From: DASPHG01 sp963748315
GTDB taxonomy: Bacteria; Actinomycetota; Thermoleophilia; Solirubrobacterales; Thermoleophilaceae
Reading direction: 5' to 3'
NCBI GenBank assembly: GCA_963748315.1
Contig: CAVVIK010000005.1
Span: 124,001 to 188,000, forward strand
DNA: 64,000 nt
Position 1 is the first letter of the stretch; each line of letters starts with the position of its first letter. The notes beneath the pieces are model-generated. The model ran no database searches and was not told the DNA's origin. It was given only the letters and a program-made list of their open reading frames with translations. Below are positions 35,374 to 44,106 of this stretch, piece by piece. The translations under genes were made by a program, and so were the position numbers.

Positions 35374-36417
35374 TTGCGACAGAAGTCGTTCATCGTCGTT
35401 GCCGTTTTCGTGTTCCTGCTGATCGCCGGGTCGATCGGCGTGTACGCGTATGACGCCTCGCGGGACGACCTGATCGCGGACGGCGTCACGGTCGGCGGCG
35501 TCCACGTCGGCGGCATGCGCGCATCCGAGGCGCGCGCCACCATCGAGGAGCAGCTCACGCAGCCGCTGCAGAAGACGCTCGTCGTCAAGTACGAGAAGCA
35601 GCGCTTCCGGCTGACCGCTGCGGACGCCCACCTGCGCGTGGCGGCAGAGCGGATGGTGCAGGAGGCGCTCGAAAAGAGCCGCGAGGGCAACGTCGTCTCA
35701 CGGACGATCCGCGGGATCACCGGAGACGATCCGAGCGAGGCGGAGCTGCCGGCGCGCGTGTCTTACTCGCACAAGGCCGTCGAGGACCTGGTGAAGAAGG
35801 TCGCGGGCAAGGTGGACCAGCCCGCGCAGGACGCCGAGGTGACGTTCAGCGGTACGAGCCTCGGAACCGTGGAGGGCCAGGAGGGCGTCGCGGTCAAGAC
35901 CAGCAAGCTCCGCCGCGCGATCCGCGCCGAGCTCGTGCTGCCGCACGCCGACCGCGTCGTCGAGGTCTCGACGCGCGTCACGCAGCCGGACGTCACCCGC
36001 GACGAGCTCGCCTCGCAGTACCCGGTCGTCATCACGGTCAACCGGGCGGGCTTCGAGCTGCGGCTGTGCAAGAACCTCAAGCTCCAGAAGACCTACCCGA
36101 TCGCGGTCGGTCAGGTCGGGCTCGAGACCCCGGCCGGCCTCTACCACGTCCAGAACAAGGCGGTCGACCCGGCGTGGACGTGCCGAACGCGACTGGGTCG
36201 CGCCCGCGGACCGGGCAAGGTGATCCCCGGCGGGGTGCCGGAGAACCCGCTCAAGGCGCGCTGGCTCGGCATCTACGACGGCGCCGGCATCCACGGCACC
36301 GATGCGACGTACTCGCTCGGCACCGCCGCCTCCCACGGCTGCATCCGGATGGCGATCCCGGACGTGGTCGAGCTGTACGACCAGGTGCCGGTCTCGACGC
36401 CGGTCTACATCGCGTAG
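35374..36417 (+). CDS. L,D-transpeptidase (YkuD family)
   Basis: 347 residues from TTG 35374. One membrane helix (residues 5-26), a peptidoglycan-binding type 4 region (DGVTVGGVHVGGMRASEARATIEEQL and repeats), then the catalytic YkuD domain with GIHGTDATYSLGTAASHGCIRM, which includes the active-site HGT...SHGCIRM cysteine. It forms 3-3 crosslinks or attaches molecules in the cell wall from outside the membrane. At 36177-36220 two compensating indels garble about ten residues (expected VPN..DWVAP). The convergent gene on the other strand overlaps its last 13 bp. Confidence 0.9.
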   Translation: MRQKSFIVVAVFVFLLIAGSIGVYAYDASRDDLIADGVTVGGVHVGGMRASEARATIEEQLTQPLQKTLVVKYEKQRFRLTAADAHLRVAAERMVQEALEKSREGNVVSRTIRGITGDDPSEAELPARVSYSHKAVEDLVKKVAGKVDQPAQDAEVTFSGTSLGTVEGQEGVAVKTSKLRRAIRAELVLPHADRVVEVSTRVTQPDVTRDELASQYPVVITVNRAGFELRLCKNLKLQKTYPIAVGQVGLETPAGLYHVQNKAVDPAWTCRTRLGRARGPGKVIPGGVPENPLKARWLGIYDGAGIHGTDATYSLGTAASHGCIRMAIPDVVELYDQVPVSTPVYIA

Positions 36418-36686
36418 CCGATCCGGTCGATCGGGACCTCCTGCCAGCCCGCCTGCCTCCAGAGAGGCTTGGCGCCCCGTGTGTCGAATGCACAGGGTGC
36501 CTATGAAGACCCCGCGCTCCCGCTTGCGCAGCACGGCGTACCACATCGTCGACGCGTCGCTCGGGCCCTGGATCGGATGCCACGGGCGGACGGGCGTGCT
36601 CGTCGTCGTCGACGAGGCCCGGCCTCGGCGAGCTGGTCGCGCGTCGCGACCCGTCCGTCCTCGTAATTGACCCAGAAGACCGACAT
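36405..36686 (-). CDS. Small hypothetical protein (frame-broken)
   Basis: About 90 residues, ATG 36686 to TAG at 36407-36405. Joined frames begin MSVFWVNYEDGRVATRDQLAEAG, then PWHPIQGPSDASTMWYAVLRKR, and end LWRQAGWQEVPIDRIGYAM. The tryptophan-rich, continuous sense sequence across frames indicates a real gene. Frame changes lie near 36617, 36580 and 36475. No family recognised. It runs convergent with the L,D-transpeptidase and divergent from the recombinase. Confidence 0.5.
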
Positions 36687-36701
36687 CGAGCTCCAGGCTA
36701 G

Positions 36702-37600
36702 GTGGGGCGCCGCGCTCGGCGACCTGGGAGCGCTGGCTGCGGCCGCGGCAGTGCCGCGCAGAAGACGCGGCGCGCCTACCTCACCGACGTCACCAGCTCG
36801 CCGAGTGGGCGGCGCGCAGGGCCTCGCCCCGGAAGAGCGTCGACCACAAGCGCCTGCGCCGCTTCGCCGGCGTCCTGTCCGAGCGCGGCGCGTCGAAGTC
36901 GACCGTCGCGCGCAAGCTCGCGTCGATCCGCTCGTTCTACCGCCACCTGGTCGACAGCGGCGAGCTCGAGGCGAGCCCGGCCGACCTCGTGACGTCACCC
37001 GAAGCGGGACGCAGTACCTGCCGCGGGTGCTGAAGGACGGACGAGGTCGCGGCGCTGCTCGACTCGATCCCGGCAGCGACGCCGCTCGAGCTGCGCGACC
37101 GCGCGATGTTCGAGCTCGCATACGCGACCGGGCTGCGCGCGGAGGAGTCGTGACACCTCGACATGGGCGACGCGGACTTCGACGCCGAGGAGCTGCGCGT
37201 GCACGGGAAGGGCGGCAAGGACGCGCGTCGTCCCGGTCGGCGAGCCGGCCTGGCGCGCGCTCGAACGCGTACCTCGAGCGCGGGCGGCCGCTGCTCGCGC
37301 GCGAGGGCGACGCGGCGCCGAGCCGCGCCATGTTCCTGTCGAAGAGCGGTCGCCGGCTCGGCACCTCCGATCGTGCGGCGGCGGCTGCGCGCCTGGGTCC
37401 GGCGCGCGGGCACCGCGCCGGGTGCGACGCCGCACACGCTGCGCCACTCGTTCGCGACCCATCTGCTGGAGGGGGGGCGGATCTGCGCGCGATCCAGGAG
37501 CTGCTCGGCCACGCGACCATCAGCACGACCCAGACATACACTCGGGTAGAGTCAGCGCCGCCTCAGGAAGGTGTACGCACGCGCTCACCCGCGGGCGTGA
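36702..37600 (+). CDS. XerC/XerD-type tyrosine recombinase (frame-broken)
   Basis: About 295 residues over at least five frame changes. The N-terminal core-binding domain contains KTRRAYLTDV and SKSTVARKLASIRSFYRHLV. Catalytic residues are present: R in ATGLRAEE (near 37130), K in HGKGGK (37200), HxxR in HTLRHSFATHLLEGG (37435), H in ELLGHATISTTQTYT, and Y in TQTYTRV (37545). It ends VYARAHPRA. Such enzymes resolve chromosome dimers at dif. The place beside the sigma factor gene and 8.5 kb after dprA fits a chromosomal Xer rather than a phage integrase. Confidence 0.85.
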
Positions 37601-37614
37601 CGGCGGATAGCACC

Positions 37615-37630
37615 GGAGGAAGTAACGCTG
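37615..37630 (+). promoter_or_regulatory. Ribosome-binding site and CTG start of the sigma factor gene
   Basis: GGAGGAA (37615-37621) sits 6 bp before CTG 37628, which is in frame with the sigma factor. No ATG, GTG or TTG is placed as well. Confidence 0.5.
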
Positions 37631-38438
37631 GAAACGAACGTCAAGGCGATCGAGCTAAAGGACCTGTGGCGCCGCTACAAGGAGGACGGCGACGAGCGGG
37701 CACGCGAGCGGCTCGTGCTCGCGTACTCGCCGCTGGTCAAGTACGTCGCCGGCCGGATGTCGAGCGGCCTGCCCGCGCACGTCGAGGAGTCCGACCTCAT
37801 CTCGTACGGCCTGCTCGGCCTGATCTCGGCGATCGAGCGCTTCGACCCTCGCCGCGAGATCAAGTTCGAGACGTTCGCGATCGCCCGCATCAAGGGCTCG
37901 ATCATCGACGAGCTGCGCTCGCTCGACTGGGTGCCGCGCTCGGTGCGCGCACGCGCGCGCCAGATCGAGAAGACGAACGCGAAGCTCGAGCACAAGCTGC
38001 AGCCGCGCGCCGACCGACCAGGAGATGGCCGACGACGCTCGAGCATGTCGGTCGAGGACTTCCAGGAGTCGCTGACGCAGATCTCGCAACTCGTCGGTCG
38101 TCGCGCTCGACGAGCTGTGGACGGTCTCGGACGCGTAGCGGCGACCAGGTGTCGCTGCTCGACACGATCCAGGACCCGAACGCGATCGATCCCGCGCAGG
38201 AGATGGACGCCAGCGAGATGAAGGACCGCCTCGCCGACGCGATCGCGCGCCTGCCCGAGCGCGAGAAGCTCGTCGTCGCGCTCTACTACTACGAGAACCT
38301 GACCCTGCGCGAGATCGGCGAGGTGCTCGGCGTGACCGAGTCGCGCGTCTCGCAGCTGCACACGAAGGCCGTGCTGCGGCTCAAGTCGCGCCTGCAGGCC
38401 GAACGTGCCGAGCAGCCCGACTGGACTCGGCCGGATAG
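37628..38438 (+). CDS. WhiG/FliA-type RNA polymerase sigma factor (frame-broken)
   Basis: About 260 residues. Region 2 reads LVLAYSPLVKYVAGRMSSGLPAHVEESDLISYG and KFETFAIARIKGSIIDELRSLDWVP; the latter is diagnostic of the sigma-28/WhiG group. Region 4 reads REKLVVALYYYENLTLREIGEVLGVTESRVSQLHTKAVLRL. Frame changes are near 38005, 38030, 38095 and 38135, in region 3. In Streptomyces WhiG controls sporulation; in others this group controls flagella. Neither system is seen here. The end is placed at the TAG at 38436-38438, assuming one further shift. Confidence 0.88.
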
Positions 38439-38474
38439 GTGTCGTCCTCTCCGAGCCCGAGGAGAGGAGCGGCC

Positions 38475-40579
38475 ATGCCGCACAGGTCACCGAACAGGAT
38501 CCGCAACGTGGCGCTGGTCGGCCACCGAGGCAGCGGGAAGACGTCGCTGAACGAGGCGCTCCTGTTCGAGGCGGGCGCGATCAACCGGCTCGGCTCGGTG
38601 GCAGACGGCACCACGGTCTCCGACTCCGCGCCGGACGAGAAGGCGCGCGAGATGTCGATCGCGTCGAGCCTGGCGTCGTTCACGTGGCAGGACCGCAAGA
38701 TCAACCTGATCGACACGCCCGGGCGAGCCGAGCTTCGTGGCCGACGCGCTCGCCGCGCTGCGCGTCTGCGAGGGCGCGGTGTTCGTCGTCAACGGCGTGA
38801 TGGGCGTCGAGGTCGGCACCGAGCGCCTCTGGGAGCGCGCCGACGAGCTCGGGCCTCGCGCGCCTCATCTTCGTGAACATGCTCGACCGCGAGCGCGCCG
38901 ACTTCTTCCGCACGCTCGACTCGCTCAAGGACGCGTTCGGCCCGCACGCGGTGGCGACCGAGATCCCGATCGGCACCGAGCACGACGTCACGCGGCGTGG
39001 TCGACCTGATCGACATGAAGGCGTACGACGTACGACGGGCGACTCGAAGGACAACTGCAAGGAGATCCCGATCCCGGACGAGCTCGCAGGCGCAGGCCGC
39101 AGGAGTACCGCGAGAAGCTGATGGACGAGGTGGCCGAGGACTCCGACGAGCTGATGGAGCGCTACCTCGAGGGCGAGGAGATCTCGCACGAGGAGATCGT
39201 GCCGGCGCTCAAGGACGGCGTCACCGAGCGGCACGCATCTTCCCCGTCACGTGCGGCGTGGCGACGAAGAACCTCGCGCACCAACCGGCTGCTCGACGCG
39301 CTCGTCGAGGACCTGCCGTCGCCGGTGCAAGAAGGGCGCGGTCCACGCCGGCGACCGCGACAGCTCGAGGCCGGAGGACGACGGCGAGCACGGTCGCGTT
39401 CGTCTTCAAGACGCTCGCCGACCCGTTCGCCGGGCGGATCAACCTGTTCCGCGTCTACCAGGGCGTCGTCGAGGCACGACTCGCAGCTCTTCAACATGCC
39501 GCGCCCACGTCAAGGAGCGCATCGGCCAGCTGCTCGTCCCGCAGGGCAAGGAGATGGGCCACGCCGACGAGTTCGGCGCCGGCGACATCGGCGCCGTGGC
39601 GAAGCTGAAGGAGACGCACGCCGGCGACGTGCTCGCGTCGAAGGACGAGCCGGTCGAGATCGCGCTGCCGAAGCTGCCCGGCGCCGGTGATGGCGTTCGC
39701 GATCGAGCCGAAGGCGCAAGGGCGACGAGGAGAAGGTCGTTCACCGCGCTGCGCCGCCTCCAGGAGGAGGACCCGACGATCGACGTCCACCGCGACGCCC
39801 AGACCGGCGAGCAGATCGTCGCCGGCCTGACGCAGATCCACGTCGAGGTGATCGTCGACCGGATGAAGGAGCGCTTCGGCGCCGAGGTCGAACCTGAAGC
39901 CGCCGCGCGTGCCCTACCGCGAGACGATCAAGGGCAGCGCGAAGGCGCACGGCCGCTACAAGAAGCAGACCGGCGGCCGCGGCCAGTTCGGCGACTGCCA
40001 CATCGAGATCGAGCCGATCGCCGGCGACGGCGACGGGCTTCGAGTTCGTGAACAAGATCAAGGGCGGCGTGATCCCGTCCGGCTTCATCCCCGCGGTCGA
40101 GAAGGGCATCCGCGAGGCGATGGCACAGGGGGTCGTCGCGGGCTACCCGCTGCGGGGCGTGCAAGGTGCGCCTCTACGACGGCTCCTACCACTCGGTCGA
40201 CTCGTCGGAGATGGCGTTCAAGGTGGCCGGCTCGATGGCGTTCAAGCAGGCCGACGGAGCAGGCGCAGCCGGCGCTGCTCGAGCCGATCATGACCGTCAC
40301 GGTCGACCGTGCCCGAGGACTCCGTCGGCGACGTGATCGGCGACCTCAACGCGCGCCGCGGCCGGCCGCTCGGCATGGAGCCGAAGGGCTCGATGACCGA
40401 GGTCAAGGCCGAGGTGCCGATGGCGGAGATGCTCACCTACGCGCCCGACCTGCGCTCGATCACCGGCGGCCAGGGCGACTACACGATGGAGCTGGCGCGC
40501 TACGAGGAGGTGCCGGCGCACCTCGCCCAGAAGGTGATCCAGCAGGCCGCAGGCCGAAGAGGAGGCCGTCAAGGCCTGA
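38475..40579 (+). CDS. Elongation factor G-like GTPase (EF-G2 type, frame-broken)
   Basis: About 690 residues from ATG 38475, with GGAGAGGAG just upstream. G1 reads VALVGHRGSGKTSL, G3 is DTPG near 38715, G4 reads FVNMLDRERADF where NKxD is expected. Domain IV includes PYRETIKGSAKAHGRYKKQTGGRGQFGD and the end is SITGGQGDYTMELARYEEVP. The GHRGSGKT start marks the EF-G-like second paralogue found in actinobacteria rather than the canonical factor. About ten single-base frame changes are spread over the gene, many at short G or C runs. It overlaps no neighbour; the next gene starts 44 bp on. Confidence 0.88.
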
Positions 40580-40609
40580 TGCAGCCCTTCGGCGGCGCGA
40601 GGGCATCGC

Positions 40610-40615
40610 TAGCAT
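40610..40615 (+). promoter_or_regulatory. -10 box (TAGCAT)
   Basis: TAGCAT ends 7 bp before GTG 40623; leaderless spacing. Confidence 0.4.
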
Positions 40616-40622
40616 CGAACCG

Positions 40623-41353
40623 GTGAAGAAGGAGCTTCGCCCGTTCCACGACGCCGTGTCGTGCGACGTCTGCGGGCGCACGATCCTCAAGGGCGAGCGC
40701 ACCGAGAGCTACCTCGTCCCGGGAGGCGAGCGCAAGCTCGTGTGCGAGCTGTGTGCGCGCGCGCCTAGCACGAGGGCTGGATCCGCGAGTCCGGCGCCGG
40801 CGAGCTGCCCGCGGCCCGCGGCCGGCCGGAGCAGCGCGGGTCGCTGCTCGGGCGCTGCCTGCGCCGCGGGCCGGCGACGACGCCGCCGAGGAGCCGCGCG
40901 AGGGCGAGCTCGAGCCGGACTGGGAGGAGGGCGTGCGCGAGCCCGAGGCGCCCCCGGCACGCGCGAGCGCAGCGTCGCCGCGGCGCGAGCCGCCGCGCGA
41001 CCCGCGCCACGTGCGCGCCGTGCCCACCACGGCCGAGGTCAAGGTGGAGCGCGCGCTCGAGCTCTTCAACGGCTCCGAGCACCCGCGCACGATCGCCGGG
41101 CATCATGCGCTCGCTCGGCGAGCCGTGGGTCGCGGCCGCGCCCGACTCGGCAGCTCCGAGCCAGGTCGACATCCTCGTCGCGTGGGAGCTCTCCTGGTAC
41201 CGCTACCGCGTGGATCTGGGCGACGCCGGCGAGCCGGTCGTGCTGCTGGACAAGGGCGAGGAGCTCGACGAGCTCGAGGGCGAGCCGCCCGACTGGAACG
41301 TGCAGGCATCCCCGGATGGGACGCTGGCGCTCGGTGTAGGCTCACCGCCGTGA
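40623..41353 (+). CDS. Hypothetical protein with zinc-ribbon-like N-terminus (frame-broken)
   Basis: About 240 residues from GTG 40623 (VKKELRPFHDAVSCDVCGRT). Two CxxC pairs (CDVC and CELC, about 33 residues apart) suggest a zinc site. A long arginine/proline/glutamate-rich middle (40850-41010) is followed by a conserved-looking C-terminal domain: TTAEVKVERALELFNGSEHPRT and LVAWELSWYRYRVDLGD. Frame changes lie near 40765, 40855 and 41103. I do not recognise the family. It overlaps the next gene by GTGA at 41350-41353. Confidence 0.55.
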
Positions 41354-41573
41354 TCTACTGCGTCGTGCCACAGGCGCTCGCCGACGAGCTGTACGACAAG
41401 CTCGTCGACTACTACAAGGACGACCCGAACGTGAAGGTCATCGTCGACCGGCGCGCGGGCGCCGACCGGCGCAGCGGCGCCGAGCCGCCCGAGGGCGAGC
41501 AGCGCGACGCGTCCGCGACCGCCGGCGCTCGCCGCTCACCGGGTCCGCCCCCGCGGACGCGCCCGGCCAGTAG
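41350..41573 (+). CDS. Small hypothetical protein
   Basis: About 74 residues from GTG 41350 (MIYCVVPQALADELYDKLVDYY). A short alpha/beta start is followed by VKVIVDRRAGADRRSG, an arginine-rich motif common in small actinobacterial proteins, then a proline/alanine tail. One frame change near 41515 is needed to reach the TAG at 41571-41573, which overlaps the RNase H start (TAGTG). Role unknown. Confidence 0.5.
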
Positions 41574-42015
41574 TGGCGCACCCGAAGGTCGTCGTCCACG
41601 TGGACGGCGGCGCGCGCGGCAACCCGGGCCCGCGGCCGCGGCCGCGGTCGCGACCGCGCCCGACGGCGGCGAGCTCGGCGAGCGCGCGCCTACATCGGCG
41701 AGGCCACCAACAACGTGGCCGAGTACAGGGCGATCCTGCTCGGCCTCGAGCTGGCGCGCGAGCTCGGCGCGTCCGAGGTCGAGGTGGTGAACGACTCCGA
41801 GCTCGTCGCGCGCCAGATCGGCGGCGAGTACAAGGTCAAGAACAAGGGCCTGATGCCGCTCTTCACCGAGACGATGGCGGCGCTGCGCGAGTTCGACCGC
41901 TGGAGCGTGCGCGACGTGCGCCGCGAGCAGAACGAGCGCGCCGACCAGCTCGTGAACGAGGAGCTCGACCGCCAGGCCGGCGGAGACGCGCCGGAGGAAG
42001 ACGACGACCGCCCGA
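41573..42015 (+). CDS. RNase H-type ribonuclease (RNase HI family)
   Basis: Starts at GTG 41573. The RNase HI catalytic acids appear in order: D in VVHVDGGARGNPGP, E in NNVAEYRAILLGLELAREL, D in VVNDSELVARQIGG, and the last acid in REQNERADQLVNEELD. It would cut RNA in RNA-DNA hybrids. It is the short, N-terminally unadorned form. A frame change lies near 41640-41700. No stop is visible before the following NTF2-like domain, so the boundary at about 42015 is my estimate and the two may be one protein. Confidence 0.82.
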
Positions 42016-42465
42016 AGCCGAGATCGAGGAGCTCTTACGCCGCTGGGCGGCAGGCCGTGGCAGAACGCGAGATGGCGTTCCTCGAGACGCTGCTCGCACC
42101 CGAGTTCACGCTGACGACGGGCCGGCCCGCGGCGCCAGTCCGTACCCGCGAGCAGTACCTCGCGATCACCCGCGACGAGTACGAGGTCGAGTCCTGGCAG
42201 TTCGACGAGATCGTCGTGCAGCACTACGGCCGCTTCGCGGTCGCACGCTCGCGTTACACCCAGACCGGCCGCATGGGCGGCGAATCCGCGCGACGGCACG
42301 TACCTCATGACCGACGCATTCGTGAAGCAGTCCGGTCGCTGGCGAGCGGTCACGCGCCACATTACGCCGCTCGCTCAAGAACTCGCTTTAGGAGCCGACA
42401 CAACCTGGACGAATGTCCGGGTGCGCAATTTGCGAACTTGGTCCACAGTGATCCCCACTGGCTGA
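42016..42465 (+). CDS. NTF2-like (DUF4440/SnoaL-type) domain
   Basis: About 150 residues beginning EIEELLRRWAAA near 42020 and ending at the TGA at 42463-42465. Typical NTF2-like pattern: a starting helix, AFLETLLAPEFTLTTGRPAAPVR, QYLAITRDEYEVESWQFDEI, then VVQHYGRFAVARSRYTQTGRM and RDGTYLMTDAFVKQSGRWRAVTRHI. No start codon is evident between it and RNase H. It may be fused to RNase H or its start may be lost in an indel. Frame changes near 42035 and 42290. Confidence 0.6.
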
Positions 42466-42480
42466 CGCGGGAGCGTCAGC
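42461..42480 (+). terminator. Hairpin at the end of the NTF2-like gene
   Basis: GCTGACGC (42461-42468) pairs perfectly with GCGTCAGC (42473-42480) around GGGA. The stop codon lies inside the stem. No T-run follows, so termination is likely but not certain. Confidence 0.5.
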
Positions 42481-42526
42481 GCCAATAAGGGCTCGGACGG
42501 CCCGCGGACTCATCTAGGGAGATTCA

Positions 42527-43537
42527 GTGTTCAAGGCAAGAAGTGCCTCTATAGCCGTGCTCGTTTGCTGTGCTGTCGACCGCGTTCGCGATCCCCGCGT
42601 CGGCGACCACGATCGTCGAGGCGCTCCCCGACCAGACCGGGCGGCTTCCTCAACTGCCCGTGGGGTTACGCCAGCGCGACGGAGTCTGGCCTCGTCGCAC
42701 ACGGGGAGACGGTCGTCGCGCCCTCCGAAACCGAGACCGTGCTCGACAGCTTCAGCTTTTACGTCGCGCTGCAGCTCGGCGGTAGCCCAGGACCATCACC
42801 TACAAGGCGTACGTGGGCAGTGGGACGGGCAAGCTGTCACCGGAGACGGTCTGGCAGAGCGAACCGCAGACCGTGACCACGAGCGCGGATCCCGCGCAGT
42901 GGGAGACCACGGTCCAGACCGGCGGAGTCAAGCTCGAGCCCGGTCAGGAGTACGCGCTGTGCTTCAGCACGCAGAGACCAACGACTCAACACGTTGGAAG
43001 ACCGGGGATGTGGCGTCGGCGCAGTTTAACGACGGCAGTGGCTTTCCCGACCCCGACGGAGCCTCACTCGTCACGGTACTCGGCGACGACCAGTTCGACC
43101 GACGACGTGGCGGCTCGAGGATTCGTTTTCGACGGCGACGTCTGCGCCCGACGCGACGTCCTCGAGCCGGCTACGACTTCGATGGTTTCTACGCGCCGGT
43201 GAACAACAAGGATGCGTCAGGGCACAACTACATCCTGAACGCGGTCAAGGCCGGTTCGGCGATCCCGGTGAAGTTCAGCCTCGGTGGCGACCACGGGCTC
43301 GACGTCTTCGAGGCCGGCTATCCGAGGTCGCAGGTCATCGAGTGCAACTCGAGGCGCGAGGTCGACGGCATCGAGGAGACCGTGACCGCGGGTGCGAGCA
43401 GCCTCTCGTACGCGGCCGGCACAGACACCTACAACTACGTCTGGAAGACGGACAAGTCGTGGGAGGACACGTGCCGCCAGCTCGTCGTCAAGTTCGACGA
43501 CGGCACGACAGCGCGCGCGAACTTCAAGTTCCACTAG
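42527..43537 (+). CDS. Exported PxKF-domain protein (frame-broken)
   Basis: GTG 42527 after an AGGGAG site. A signal peptide (FKARSASIAVLVCCAV, then AFAIPASA in another frame) leads a protein of about 330 residues. The C-terminal 100 residues are a PxKF domain: YILNAVKAGSAIPVKFSLGG and DTYNYVWKTDKSWEDTCRQL, with paired cysteines. PxKF domains are found at the ends of large extracellular actinobacterial proteins. The middle looks beta-rich (SFSFYVALQLGGS, LEPGQEYALCFST). Frame changes lie near 42580, 42650, 42790, 42975 and 43090-43160. Confidence 0.75.
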   Translation: MFKARSASIAVLVCCAVDRVRDPRVGDHDRRGAPRPDRAASSTARGVTPARRSLASSHTGRRSSRPPKPRPCSTASAFTSRCSSAVAQDHHLQGVRGQWDGQAVTGDGLAERTADRDHERGSRAVGDHGPDRRSQARARSGVRAVLQHAETNDSTRWKTGDVASAQFNDGSGFPDPDGASLVTVLGDDQFDRRRGGSRIRFRRRRLRPTRRPRAGYDFDGFYAPVNNKDASGHNYILNAVKAGSAIPVKFSLGGDHGLDVFEAGYPRSQVIECNSRREVDGIEETVTAGASSLSYAAGTDTYNYVWKTDKSWEDTCRQLVVKFDDGTTARANFKFH

Positions 43538-43614
43538 TCGCCGCATAAGCTCGGCCCGTAGCGGGACAAGCTGCTGTCAGCCATACGGCTGGCCCCGCTA
43601 ACGGCCAGAGGCGC

Positions 43615-43641
43615 GAAGGCACCGCCCTAGGCGGTGCCTTC
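43615..43641. terminator. Bidirectional terminator between convergent genes
   Basis: GAAGGCACCGCC pairs perfectly with GGCGGTGCCTTC around a CTA loop. It ends transcription from the PxKF gene on one side; the loop CTA is the stop codon of the minus-strand IscA-like gene. Confidence 0.75.
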
Positions 43642-43951
43642 GTCGTTCCTAGACCGAGCACGGGTGTGCTCGGACTGCTGGTAGATCATGAACCGGGGCT
43701 CGCCGCCGGTGAGGTCGGCATCGAGCACCTTGTCGTCGACCACCCTGTACGTCTCGGGGTCGAGGTACAAACGCGCACCATCGATCTCGAGCACGAAGTC
43801 GTCGGCGTGGGGCAGCTGCGCGGCCTCGATCTGGATAGCAGGAACAGGGGAGAACCTGCGCGATCCGACATGGAGGCGCAATCCATTTGCGCCCTCCGTG
43901 TGCATCAACTGAAGGATCGCCTCAAGAGCCGCGAGCGTGAGCGTCAACATC
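43627..43951 (-). CDS. IscA/HesB-like protein lacking cluster cysteines
   Basis: 107 residues from ATG 43951 (MLTLTLAALEAILQLMHTEG). The pattern NGLRLHVGSRRFSPVPAIQIEA, then FVLEIDGARLYLDPETYRVVDDKVLDAD, is that of the HesB/IscA beta-fold, in which VDDKVLDAD is the usual late block. The three conserved cysteines of true Fe-S carriers are absent, so it is a divergent member that cannot hold a cluster in the usual way. It ends in a terminator hairpin. Confidence 0.65.
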
Positions 43952-44065
43952 CGTGCTACTCCTCTTGCTTCGGGCAACGAGTGGCATACCGCTCGCGTCG
44001 GAGAAGGGTCAACAAAACTCGACGTTTGTACTAGCGGTTCCGGGCTAAAGATCGGCGGCCCGGAA

Positions 44066-44091
44066 CGAAAAAGCCCCACCTTGCGGGGCTT
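44066..44091 (-). terminator. Intrinsic terminator of the MFS gene
   Basis: Read on the minus strand, AAGCCCC pairs with GGGGCTT around a 7-nt loop and is followed by a run of Ts. It begins 16 bp after the MFS stop at 44107. Confidence 0.8.
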
Positions 44092-44106
44092 GGGCAGCGC
44101 AAAGGC

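Noticed and set aside
38475..40579. Programmed frameshifting in the EF-G-like gene
   Set aside because: There are about ten shifts, no slippery heptamers with downstream structures, and the same damage in unrelated neighbours; sequencing error fits better.
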